From NCBI GenBank assembly GCA_023014365.1, contig JAEBUN010000001.1, forward strand, positions 2,542,001 to 2,606,000: DNA of 64,000 bases, read 5' to 3'. This DNA comes from Lepiota brunneoincarnata (taxonomy: Eukaryota; Basidiomycota; Agaricomycetes; Agaricales; Agaricaceae). This document shows, one piece after another, positions 47,501-60,212 of the stretch; the first letter of the stretch is position 1, and each line of letters begins with the position of its first letter. The position numbers and the translations under genes are program-made. Below the pieces are notes generated by a model. The model did not search any database. It was not told the DNA's origin and saw only the letters and a list, made by a program, of their open reading frames with translations.

Positions 47501-50500
47501 GCGTGCATGTCAATTATCCAAACCAATTCTGCTCGAAGGAAGTCCCGGGGTTGGAAAGACGAGTCTTGTCATGGCGCTGGCGAACCTTTCGGGGCACCAC
47601 CTCTGTCGCATCAATTTCTCCGACCAAACAGATCTCATCGACTTATTCGGGTCGGATTTACCTGTTGAGGGCGGTGCGCCAGGAGAGTTTGCCTGGCGGG
47701 ATGCCGAATTTTTGAGAGCATTGCAAGAGGGACACTGGGTTCTGCTGGACGAAATGAACCTTGCGCCTCAAGCAGTGCTGGAGGGACTCAATGCGGTGTT
47801 AGATCACCGCGGTACTGTATACATTCCCGAACTAGGGAGATCCTTCACTTGCCACCCGTCGTTTCGAATCTTTGCGGCTCAAAATCCACTCAGTCAAGGA
47901 GGTGGGCGCAAAGGTCTGCCAAAGTCTTTTGTCAACCGGTTCACCAAGGTTTACATCGACGAGCTCACCTCTGCGGACTTAATCCTCATATCTCAACATA
48001 TGTTCCCTCATTTGGACGAAGACGTCATACGGGCCATGATCTCCTTCAACACTCATCTCAATGACAAGGTCGCTGTTCAAAGGTTGTTCGGTCGGCAGGG
48101 CACCCCTTGGGAATTCAATCTCCGAGATGTCATCCGCTGGGGGACTCTTCTAACATCATCTCCGTACAACCAATCTCCCGCCGCCTACTTGAGGAGCGTC
48201 TACCTCCAACGGTTCAGAACAGCTGAAGATCGCCTACATGCCCAGGAAATGTTTGACAAGACTTTCGCTATTCCATCACCTCCCTTCTACGAGACACCTC
48301 GTTGGTCCATCTCCCCCTCCCAGCTCCAAGTTGGCCATTTCCAAGCCCCTCGGAACAACTACTCATCCCTCTTTTCGTCCGGGGCGCGTCCTCAAGGTAC
48401 AATCGGCTGCCATGGAAGCTCTCGGGGACTGCGTCTCTCAAGGCTGGCTATCTATTGTCACTGGTCCACGAGACAGCGGTAAGTCTCACCTAGGTTCGAA
48501 CACTGGCTGATTACACAGGGAATCCCTCTCCGTGAGATATTCATGAACAGCGCTACCGACGCTATGGATATTATCGGCAGCTTCGAACAAGTGGACCCAC
48601 GAGCCCAAGCTGTAGTGCTTGTCCGTGACGTCCTAGTTTGTATTGAGCACATTTTTAGAAGCCTGCAGGGAACCCAGAACCCCCAAAAACTCCTGAACGT
48701 GCGAGACTCCTTACTGCTCACGATCTCGGGCAAGGTCACCGACGAAATGATCGCCCCTCTTTTACAACAAACCTCGAGTCTTGCATCCTCTTTGATCGAT
48801 CAATCCACCGCTCTCTATCGAGGCATCTCCAAGCGAATTGAGATGGATTCTGAGTTCCTTATCGCTGTCAGGTCGCTTTGAATGGGTGGACGGGCCTCTT
48901 GTCCAAGCAATGCGCAAAGGAGAATGGCTACTCCTGGACGGTGCCAACCTCTGTAGCCCATCCGTTCTGGATCGTCTCAACTCTCTTTGTGAACCCTAAC
49001 GGCCAACTTACTCTGAACGAACGGGGTCTTGTGGACGATATGGTCGAAGTTGTCAGGCCACACCCCGACTTCAGATTGTTCATGACTGTCGACCCTCATC
49101 ACGGCGAACTCTCAAGGGCAATGCGCAACAGAGGTATTGAGGTATTTCTTTCGACCGGTTTCCTTCCCGATGATTATTTGGTACTATTGGACCATTTCCG
49201 ACTCCCTCGTCTCGAGATCTCCACCTAGACATTCCAACTTGTTGTCTTTACAACACCACTCATTGAGGAGGGGCCTATCGCAACCTTGTTCTCGCCGCAC
49301 AAGTATCGTTGCTTCCTCCGGACGAATACTTGATCAATTCTCTGCATTATCGAGCATTATGGACCGGCTCCCGTTGTACCTAACGCCAGTCACTGATATA
49401 GATCTTGATGCGACGACTTTCTTCCTCTCTCGTACTTTCCACCACGCATATATCCCATACTTCCATCGAGTTTTGGACACATGTGATGGTATGAACGGAG
49501 AATTGAAACAATATCTTCATAGGTTTATGAACCTGTTGTCGAGTCCACCGCCGTCCTCCATCGTTAATCGCATCCAAGCTACCTTGGCTGAAACGAGAGC
49601 CTACTCCCATGAGATCCTGTCTATACAGGTTGAGTGTTTTATGTCGGTTAAACATGTACGTGTCTTACTCCGTCCACCTAGGCAATGGACGACCTTGTCG
49701 ATGAACTTTCGAGAACCTTGAATACCTCCAATGCTAGCGCAATGCTATGCACACTAGATCTTATAGCAGCCACTTTCCTAGAAAAGAAAGATCGACACAT
49801 ACAAAATAGGGACGCCACACCGATAACACATTCGATTGAGACAGTACTTGCGAAGCGTCGACACTTTCTTGATTCAGTTTGTCCCATTTGAATGATCACC
49901 TGTTACTCCTGCTTTCGTCGCACAAAAACATCATCGAACTCTCGGTGAGTCTCTCCATTGGCAACAGCATGAAAAGTGGTCTAACGACTGTCCTAGAACA
50001 CCTTGCCCTTAATGCTCACCATGAATAGAAGCGGCCGTTATTTACGGGATATCTCTTCGCAGCGCCCTCTTAATCATTCGGCGATCCAAGTCGTGGCCTC
50101 CCTGACCTACGAAGCTCTCAAAGGTGCCCCACTGCTCCTGCAGCCCTTGACTAGCCACATTATGCATCTGCACGAGGTCACCACCCTCTCTTCTGGGGTC
50201 GGCCTAATCGAGATATGGTCAAAGTGGAAATGCGCCTGCGTGTTGGAGAGTCCCTGGGCTCAGATCTCTCAACTTGATAAGCCCGCTTGCTCCCTCGAAA
50301 ACACCAAGAGTCGGTCAGGTATATATGATGCTCCAGGGATGGTAACGAACTACTCACCCCTCCAACACTAGGTCTTCGACGTCAGACGCTTCGAGTCATG
50401 TCGTTAATGACGCTGTCTCTGAAGTCTTCGCATCATGAAGGGGAACTCGCCGAAATCATTTCTGTCTTGAAAGACGTACGTGTCTACTTCAAAGTCAGAC

Positions 50501-53500
50501 TACGACTTCTAAACCCGCTGGTTATAGCAATCACATGGTAAAATTGGAGATGTCAAGGTAGCGGAGCTTACATCTTGCATTTTTGAGCTCAGTCTGCTAT
50601 CAGAACTAGAGAAAATAAATACTTCCAAGGTGAGCTATGTGCGCCGATCAAACCAACGTTAAACTTTACCCCTGTGTAGTTGGAGATATTTTTGGACATC
50701 ATATGTCAAATCCCTCATGAACCCCTCTTACACTATACTACAATCCAACGTTTTCTCTGGGCGCTGGACGCAGAAGAAGGTGATCTCATTGATCATGGTT
50801 CCCCAGCAACAGTACTTGTGTTTACTATGACCTAGATGTTTCGGCGAGATACATTCACGCAGTGTCACAATGGCTGGATTCTATATGGACGACTTCTGCC
50901 AAAGTACGCTCGTGTGAGGCTCTTTACCGAGTTGCATCTCATATACAGGCCCAGGCTGAAACTGGTGTCGATCAACTGTTGCAACCCTCTCAATTGCGTG
51001 ATGCTGTGATACTATGGTACCCCATCTAATAAATATCTCACCTGCCCGTTCTGACGCCCGTCTTGTTCAGTGCCCCCGACGAAGTCACACTTCAGTCTAT
51101 AGCAGTCTACGAAAGAGACATCAGTTTTTACATCGATATGACACTCGTGGATTCGTATCAAGCGAGGGATACTCACCTGGAGTCACTTCTCCGAGGCATT
51201 TTATTCGCGGTGTGTTTTGTCAATTAGGTCAGAAGTCAGCTTCTTACGAACGATATTATAGGTGGTTGAGTGCTTTGGTAGCAAAGATGCTGATGGTTCA
51301 GCCTCTATGGTGCAGCGACATGAAGATTTAACGAAGTTCCTTAACACCCTTGTGCGCGGACCAAAAGCGAACCAATTGTCTACGTCATTTGCAAAAGCAT
51401 TTTGGGGCCCCACAACCATTAGGACACCAGACGATGGAACAGAAACTTCACCGCCTCGGCTTCGCTTGGGCCGCGGCTGGAACCGTCCTCCTTGATCTGC
51501 TTGTCCCAGACATCCCGATCGATCCTGTTGCCATCCACAATACCTCCGTTATGTTGCAGCAGAAGGAATCTAGACACATATCATCGGAAATTTTCCTTCA
51601 CCAGCTGCTCGAACGCACTACAACTGGGAATGATGACAGTTTTATACTGTCCTTTCTCCGCCGCAAGCTGAAGGACGTCGCCGAAACCACAGCACATGTT
51701 ATTTCTGTTCCCTGGGAGAGATAACGTCGCCCAGCTGCACACTTATTGGGCTGAAGTGCAACAGTTCAGACAGCAGGTCGTCTGCGACAACAAAATCCTC
51801 GACCTCCTTCATTCCTTCGCAACTCCCATCGGAAGCGCCCCACTGCGGGAACAAGTACTTCAGGAGTCAATCACCGGCTTTTGCCAACGGCTTGAAACAG
51901 GATATCCCCAATTCACCGATCTTAACATGCTCCTTAAATTGGCGATGTCACACCTGAGGCTAGGGGTGCGGCTTGTCTCGAGAGCTAACATGATCAATCC
52001 GGAGCTGCAGAAAACAGCTGCGAAATTAGTGGCATACCCTTCTGTTTGCGGTGTCATGGAGGTTTTCGGCCCCAATGCTCATGAAAACTCATTCGCTCTC
52101 TCCCCCTTCGACTTGATCTGTCTGAGAATCGCTGGGCTGGAGCTCGAAGCGTCGCTTGAAGACAAGAGAGAGCCCCTGTTAGAGGAATTGGAGCAAACAT
52201 ATGACCAGGTGCTCGGATTGTGGCTCATTGATAAGGCAAAAGAAGCAGAGCATGAAGCCGCATCACGAAGCTTGTATCGAGGGTCGGTCCTGGAACACAA
52301 CGCGGTGACAGATGCGGAACTCGAGGAGCAGGAATTCCTCGCATTGTTTCCATCCTTCGGGAATTCCTTGGCCGAGGACACGACCGCCGGACCAAACCAT
52401 AAGTCTCCCTTTACCAATCACATATCCACCGAAAATATGGTCCTCGTAGCGAAGCTCCATCTCGACCTCTTTTCAATAACTCCTGTGACTACGCATCAAG
52501 GGCTTAGAAGTGTGAACGAGATAAGAAAGAGCCTGCTCCTGAAGATCATGGCGTCTCACGTCCACGAGCTCCCAGTGACATTCGACACCGCTGGATTGGT
52601 ATATCGACTTCGTTTCCTACATGAAGCTCACACAGATGCTTCTGGTTCCGTCCATAACCGTTTGTCCTACAATTTCTACAAAGATCCGAATCCTCCCGAA
52701 GTGAGGACCGCCACTCAGGTCGTGATCACCCTCCGTGCACACTTGAAGAGGTTATCCGAGGAATGGCCAGAGCAGATGGTCCTTCGCCATCTGATTGACC
52801 GTTGCGACGTTATTCTGTGCCTCACTATCAAGAGCCCAGTTGCTAAGGTGCTATCGGCCCTGGAGCAGCTTCTCTTACATACAGATGACTGGGAGATGTA
52901 TGCCAACAGAAACAACTCGCTTTCGTCTCATCGCCAGGCTCTTACCCAGCTTGTTGTTCGATGGAGACAATTAGAACTGAGTTGTTGGAATGGCTTTACT
53001 CGAGACTGAGGCGCAAACTTTTGCAGAAGGGGCCTCGGAATGGTGGTTCAGGATACTCGATGCAACCATTAGAGGGGTTTTGAATGCGGTGGAATCCAAC
53101 GAAGAAGACTCCTACCTGACGATGTTGGTCCCCTTGATTGACGAGTTCATTTCAACAAGTCCCCTCGGACAGTTTGCGTTCAGGATCCGACTTCTACAAT
53201 GTTTCGAGTACTATATTTCCGGGTTATCTGGGATCAAACGCGGCTTACAAGGGCGTAGTCTTCGCCGAGTCGTGTGTATCATGCACTCCACCTTGCAATA
53301 CTACCAGCTCTATCAGCCCGGTCTCCAGTCGTATCTCGCCGAGCAGCGTGCAATTCTGGACAAGGAGATCAAGAATTTGATCAAACTGGCAAGTTGGAAG
53401 GATATAAATGTGCAGGCATTGAAGCAGAGTGCCCAGAGGACGCACCACCAGCTTTACAAGATCACTCGCAAATTCCGCGAACTGCTCAGAGAGCCTATAG

Positions 53501-56500
53501 CCCTTCGACTGAAAAGCAATACACCTATAGTTTCTGACACGCAGCCACTCCCTCCAAGTTCCTTGTACTACTTCAAGAGCCCAAGATCACCCATCGGTAG
53601 CGCCTCAGGATCCGGGACTGGGCCTTTATCAGACCTTAACTCAACCTTCAGGAAGTTTGAGTCGCTCGTCGATCTTAAAATCCGCACCTACATTTCCCGT
53701 CGGTCGAGTGATCACGTTGGTGACCTAGCGATGGCCATTATTACCACCTCGAAGGAGCTATCAGAAATGACAATCCCTTCCGCGCTCTCTTCGGAGAAGC
53801 GCACAAGGTTCTTAAAATCTCTCTTAGTCCGGAAGCGTAAAGCCTTTAGTGATCTCTTGAAAGAGCTGAAGAGGGTTGGCCTCTCGGGCCATGTCAGGGC
53901 TGACATCTTGCGCCAGAATAGCGATCGCTTGTGGTTGAAGGAACAGCCGGTGATCACAGGTCCCACTGCGGACCTTGACGTCGAGAAAGCCGAAATCTAT
54001 TTTACGAGACTCCGGGAGTGCCTTCCAGAACTACGCTCGTCCCTGGCGAACCACCACAGTGATTTGCAAACTAGCGAGCTGCAGCGTGGGATCTCTTTCC
54101 TGGAGTCTGGGTTTTCATTAGCGATGGATCTCAGGGCTCGGTAAGTGTGGGTCGTGTACCCTAAAATCATGCCTCTCACTTTCTTTAGTTTGGCAGCTGG
54201 GAGCGACTCCTACGCACGGCTGAGAGGGATTTACTCTCGCCTGGTCAATCTGGCGGGCTCTGAAGTTGATGTTTTCCAGAAGTGCATTGTGGGTCAAGTA
54301 CGCTCCGTGACTCGACTTGTATGCCAACTTTCCTGTGCACTTACGGAAGTCATCCATGACCTTAACATCTTCAACGGATTGCAGACGCGCAATCCCATGA
54401 AAGTGCCCATCGACACAGTAGAAGTATGTTTGAACACATGCAATACTTTGAGAGACAGACTCATCCAGATCCGGGATGACCTGGCGGTTACATCTGTTCC
54501 TGCCTTACGCAATGGTGTGTTCTCGGTCGTCTGGCTAGTTTTTTATTATCACTAATATGGTGAAATAGATGAACGCACAATTACTGTCGCAGCCTTAGAG
54601 TTCCTAAAAGCCTGTGTTTCATCCCTTGGAGAATGGTCAACCACGTACCCTCAGTTGCGATATCTCTTCGAGCCTACAAGAGACTGGCTTTCCTCTCACG
54701 ATACAATGAACATTCTGCTCGAACCCTCCTACGAAGAACGGGATAGCTGTTCCGCTCAACCGTTTCTCAATACCTTATTGTATACAGTTCAAGTCCTGGT
54801 TGCGGAAACGAACATAACGAGTGCAGCGGTATCCGAAAACGGGGATGACCATCAACTCCTCAAAGGCTGCAGAGAGACCCGCATCCTTCACCGACCTCCT
54901 GTCTCTCGGGCGCGTCCTTGAGCAACTCAACGCGCTACTGGGCTGCATTTCGACTGGGAAGACACTCCAACAAGTGTTGCAACAGATTATCCCATTCCTC
55001 GACGTGTATCAGAGTCTCGCCCTAAATCAACTCATCATTCATGCTCAGGTGGTCGAAAGCCGTCTTCAAGCTCGACTTTGTTCTTTGTTCCACTTTGCTT
55101 ACATTAACCAAGCAAGGCTTCTGCCAGCCACCTGAGGTTGAAGAGGGCGGCTGACGGTGACGGTGAAACTTTGGAGGCAGGGGATGGTACAGGTTTGGGC
55201 GAAGGGTCGGGAACGGAGAATGTCAACAAGGAAATTGAGGATGAGAGCCAGTTAGAAGGATTGAAAGGTGAAGATGAGACAACTCAGGAAAGGAATCAAG
55301 TTGGTGGGGACGACGAAGCTATTGAGATGTCGGAAGACTTTGGTGGATCATTGGAAGATGTACCAGAAGATGGATCACGAGAGGAAGACGACAAGTCAGA
55401 CACGAAAAGTGCAGAGGACCATGAAGAACGGGTCGATAACCTTGATCCTACGGATCCTTCAGCACTAGACGAGAAAATTTGGGGAGATGAGGGTGGACCA
55501 CAGGACACGGGAGATACAGATGACAAGACAGGGAAGGATCATTCTGAGGAGCAGAATGGAGCGTCCGATGTTGTAGCGAAAGAGGAAAACGAAAAACCGA
55601 ACAGGGAGAAGGGGGAGGAGAAACAGAAAGAACAGGGTGACGAAGGATCCGAGCTGGAAGAACAACAGGGCGAAGACGACGGCGAGCCGAATGCTGCGGG
55701 CGCTCCCATGAATGAATATGTTCAAGACGCAAACACGCTTGACCTTCCCGACGATATGGAACTGGATGTGGAGGACGACAAAGGGGAAGGTACGGACGAG
55801 GACGAAATTGGAGGAGAGGAATTACTAGAGGGAGACTATGCAAGGATCCTGGACCCGACGACGATATACCACCCTCTGAGGGCAAACAGCCAGATGACAT
55901 GCATCAGGAACCATCTCCCGAGGACAGCATGGACGATCAGAACATGGAGGTGGATAATCCAACGGAGACAAACGGCGACGAACAAAGTGCTTCTGAACAA
56001 GCGAACCAAGATGATCCTCCAGAAGAAGTCATGGCTCGTCCAGACACTTCGACTGGTGGTGATGATGTGAACCCAGACAGCGAAACTCAGGCCCAGGATC
56101 AGGCTGCCAACCCGACTGGCCAGGTGGGTAGTTCAGCTGCAGACGTGGGACGAAAGGCCACAAGTCAAGAGAAGGTCGCTGAACAGACTGGGTAGGTCGC
56201 TCTTCTGCGCCCTTACGTCCCCGATTGACGTTCGCCTAGTTCGTATAGCAACGCTCATGAACAGTCTGCTAATGATCCCCAAGAGGGTGGCAAAGGAAAC
56301 GCATCTGGCATCCAGGAAGGTCAAAAGCAATCTTCCGTGGAGCAAAAGGCAACAGCCAACCCACTTCGTAGCCTTGGAGATGCGCTGAAGGAGATCAGGC
56401 AACAGTTCGAAGAAATTCTGAATAGTGAAGCTATGGACCAGCCGAAGGACAATATTGGACCCTCCGAAGTGCCTTCGCAACTCGAGTACCTGCAGCCCGA

Positions 56501-57792
56501 AGATGCCGATCAGGACATGCAGGCCTTAGGGACCTGCAGGCGAAGAGCAAGTGGCCAAGTTGGATGATCTCAAATTCGTTGACGAGGATGCTCAGCCAGA
56601 CTCTTCCCTCGCCATGGACATCGATGAACCCACAAAGCCCGAGCGTCACGAGGGGCCCGTAGACGGTCAGACCTCTCAAAATGAACAAGGTGCCACGACC
56701 CTTCGTAAGGGTGTTGAAGGGGCGGTCTTGCCTAGCACCGCACCTGAGTTACAACAGCCTGACATCCGGCCCAATTCAACACCACCCAGAGCAGACATTG
56801 AGACGGAGACAGACATTGGTGAAAAGGTGGACGAAGAGGATGTAGAGGCAGAACTGAGACAATGGCAAGCAACAGACTTCCCTGACTCTAGGCTGAGCAC
56901 ATGTGGAGTCTATACGAGTCCATGACGCACGACCTCGCTTACGCCCTCTGCGAGCAGCTGAGGCTTATCTTGGAACCCACGTTGGCCACACGACTGAAGG
57001 GTGACTTCCGTACGGGAAAGAGACTTAATATGAAGAAGATCATTCCATATATCGCTAGCGACTACACCAAGGACAAGATCTGGTTGCGAAGAACAAAACC
57101 CAGTCAGAGGGAATATCAGGTACTGATTGCCATTGATGATTCTCGCTCGATGGCAGAATCACACTCGATCCACCTCGCATTCCAGACTCTTGCCCTGATA
57201 TCCAAAGCATTGAGCCGTCTAGAGGCCGGAGATATTGCCATTGCCAAGTTTGGCGCGGTGGTCGATATCTTGCACGACTTCAACCAGGGTCCCTTCACCG
57301 GCCAAGCCGGGACGCAAGTTGTAAATGCTTTCACCTTCAAACAGAAGTCAACCAATGTCCTTTCCCTTGTCGATATCAGCTTAAAAGTCCTAGAGAATGC
57401 TCGGGAGCACCGTTCCATGTCCTCTACTTCAGCAGCAGACCTGTGGCAGCTAGAGATAATTATTTCCGATGGAATTTGTCAGGACCACGACCAGCTCAGG
57501 ACACTCTTGCGTAAAGCAGAGGAGCAAAAAGTCATGATTGTCTTCATCGTTCTGGATTCGTTGCACCCCTGGCGTTAATTCGGGGCCGTCGAAGGATGTG
57601 AATGCTGGATCAATCCTTACGATGACAAAAGCCGATTTTAAGAACGTCGATGGGAGGATGGAAATGCAGCTGCAGAAATATCTTGATTCATTTCCCTTCG
57701 AGTATTACGTGGTATTGCGCAATGTAGAGGCTTTACCGGAGGTGTTGGCTAGTACTCTCAAACAGTTTTTCGAACGTGTATCTGAAGAGTAG
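41542..57792 (+). CDS. MDN1: Midasin (Rea1/MDN1), giant six-ring AAA+ ribosome-biogenesis ATPase
   Basis: Dynein-like AAA+ remodeler that releases assembly factors from pre-60S particles. Start ATG 41542; N-terminal domain includes LLSVRTLVWDIIRLFRPLLI and GVKLFAVRCYAYQ. Six Walker A-type loops in order: SSPSAGKS (~42.87 kb, first Gly replaced), TGETGTGKTS (~43.95), EGPTSSGKTS (~45.38), VGETGAGKTS (~46.27), EGSPGVGKTS (~47.53), TGPRDSGKS (~48.46), each followed by typical WVLLDEMNLAPQ-like Walker B. A long helical linker (about 49-55 kb), an Asp/Glu-rich region (55.1-56.9 kb) and the C-terminal MIDAS domain with DDSRSM (~57.14 kb) follow. Short introns, e.g. 44546-44596. The frame is broken at many places by single extra bases (see findings); protein sequence is otherwise well conserved. 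Stop TAG 57790-57792. Confidence 0.93.
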
Positions 57793-57804
57793 CATAGACT
57801 AAAT

Positions 57805-57850
57805 GTAAGTTGGCTGACATAATCACGCTGCTTCCTTTCCTGGCCAACAG
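57805..57850 (+). other. Probable UTR intron between MDN1 and the ENPP gene
   Basis: GTAAGT at 57805, a CTGAC branch-like motif at 57814-57818 and CAACAG ending at 57850 form a good 46-bp intron in the 84 bp between the MDN1 stop and the next ATG. It would be a 5'-UTR intron of the ENPP gene or a 3'-UTR intron of MDN1. Confidence 0.5.
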
Positions 57851-57876
57851 TACGCTACGTCCACCTACCTCCTTCC

Positions 57877-59984
57877 ATGGCGGGCAACGACACCCTGCCC
57901 ATATACCAGAAGCCAAACACAGACGGAGCCCGTGACAGTGGGGATATAGAAGAGAGGAAAGAGCTCCTCGGCGAGGGGTACAGCCGGAGGACAGAATCCG
58001 AGACCCAAGCTAATGCATGGTCAAGACGCAAGATTGTCGTTGTCGCTGCTGTCCTTATCGGCCTCCTCATTGCTGGTGCCTTTACTCGAACCCTCCTCGC
58101 TCCTTCGCCTCCCTCTCATCCGAACTTGACATTCCATGGTGGTTCACTGAGATCCAATGGCACCCATGACTTCAAGAGGACAGTGCTGTTGGTGTCTATT
58201 GATGGCCTGAGGTGGGTGCAACATCGGTTCATTTAGTGGCATCAATCTTAAAACATATTAAGAGCCGACTATCTCGACCGAGGGTTTACTCCACACCTTT
58301 TGGACATTAGCAAGCAGGGCCTCCGTGCTAAATCCATGCGACCCGTATTTCCCGTGAGTTACTACCTGTACTCCGTGGGGAGCTATGCTGAAGTGACCCA
58401 TAGACATTAACTTTCCCGTAAGCCCTTGCCGAATGTCTTGGGCGGAACATAGACTGATTCTCGTGTTAGCAACCATTGGAGTCTCATGTAGGATCGTCGA
58501 GAGAAACGGCGCGTGCATTGACGCTAACGACTGTAATTGTTAGGACTGGCCTCCATGCAGAATCCCATGGGATTGTAGCCAACGTGAGCGTCTCCTGGTC
58601 AACCAGCATTATGATTAATTTTCTGTTGCAGAATTTCTGGGATCCAGTATCAGAAACCGAATTCATTTACAGCAAGGCGGAGTCCTGTTATATTTCGCGG
58701 TGGTGGTATGGCGAACCTGTAAGTATTCAGCTACGTTGCTTAATATCTGTCTGGACCATTATCGGCAGATGTGGGAGACCGCTGGGAAAGCAGGGATGAC
58801 TACTGCCAATCTCATGTGGTGAGTTAGTCTCCCGACCTCTCCGTTATATCGAACTCACGTTTGAAACAAGGCCCGGACCTATGACAACCACTTCAGGAGC
58901 CTCGCCCACCTACATGGTTCCCTTCAAAGTGAGTTGATGGTCCTTTTCCTTCCAAGCTCAAGCCAAAATATGCTGCCAGGACAAAGTACCCCTAGACGAG
59001 AAATTAGATCAGATATTTCGCTGGATTGATCTTCCCTTGGAGGAGCGACCCCAGCTTATTACAGGTTCGTGGGCCGAATCAGTCCCCAAAACTTCCTCTA
59101 ACCTCTTCATTAGCGTATGAACCCTCCCTTGACCAGGCTGGTCACAAGTATGGCCCACTCTCAGCCCAAGTGAATGTAAGGGCTTGCGATCGTCATTAAG
59201 CCCTCTCTGACGGGAGCGTTCGTTAGTCAACCCTCCAATATGTCGATGCGTTCGCAAAGAATCTCCATACTCAACTGAAGGCGAGAAACCTCACCGAGAT
59301 TGTGGACATTGTTTTTGTCAGTGATCATGGTATGGTGGATACGACAGCCTATACTCTCATCAACATGGACTGAGATACTCGGGGAAGACGGGATGAAAGC
59401 GATCGAGCACGAAGATGGGTGGCCCGCCCTTGGCATCAGGTTTCGCAAAGGCGTAAACGAATCGTTTTACCTTGACCGGTTATACAAAACTGCAGAACAA
59501 CATCCGGAACGGTTTGACGTTTTTACCCATGAGTCTATGCCCCGTCGGTGGCATTTCTCAAATAACGAAAGGATTGCACCAATATATGTTGTCCCTAAGG
59601 TTGATCATGTGCTAACTACGAAGGAACAAGGGAACAAGCATATGACGAAAGGGGTAGGCTTGTCCCCCTACGGTGACTGCACAGACTGACTTTCATAACC
59701 TCCAGAACCATGGCTTCGATAACGCAGAAACTGCAATGCAGGCTATGTTTGTTGCGCATGGTCCTTTCTCCGCGGTGGTGAAAAGTCTACATCAGGTGAA
59801 GAGATCTAACGCACACTCGTTGAGCTGGGCAAACAAGGGATGGCACTCGACGTCAGACAATGCATATGTGATGGAGACTTTTCCCAATGTCGAGATCTAT
59901 AACCTCGTCATCAAGCTTCTTGGAATCGGAGAGCACATAGCTAGGACTAATGGTACCACTGGGTTCTGGGATGTTTACTTTTAA
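57877..59984 (+). CDS. Ectonucleotide pyrophosphatase/phosphodiesterase (ENPP/NPP family)
   Basis: Type II membrane enzyme of the alkaline phosphatase superfamily that hydrolyses nucleotide or other phosphodiesters outside the cell or in the vacuole. About 50 cytosolic residues, membrane anchor KIVVVAAVLIGLLIAGAF, then VLLVSIDGLRADYLDRG (first metal Asp), TLTFPNHWSLMTGLHAESHG (nucleophile Thr), NFWDPVSETEFIY, FRWIDLPLEERPQ, EPSLDQAGHKYGPLS (metal Asp/His), IVFVSDHGMVDT (metal Asp/His), PIYVVPKVDHVL, KGNHGFDNAETAMQAMFVAH and YNLVIKLLGI. All metal-ligand motifs are present. Exons around the nucleophile are 14 and 18 nt long. One extra T at 59371 creates a TGA between INMD and EILGEDG. Stop 59982-59984. 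Confidence 0.9.
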
Positions 59985-60212
59985 CGACACATGACTCTTT
60001 TATCTTTTAGTCTTTTCTACTATCGTAATTTTCCTTATTTCACCAGATGGGTAACATGCGAGATCTTATATTAACAAAGAACTAAAAGCACATTGAGACA
60101 TCGATAAGTAAACGCCCCATAACTGAAAGACAGACACATTGTGTGGTCATCGGTGTGACATGAAGAAACAATCAGTATATTAGGACGTAATATAAACGGG
60201 AACATGAGCCAT

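Noticed and set aside
41542..57792. A cluster of about a dozen separate AAA ATPase genes
   Set aside because: The fragments follow midasin domain order without gaps and join when single bases are removed or short introns spliced, so this is one gene.
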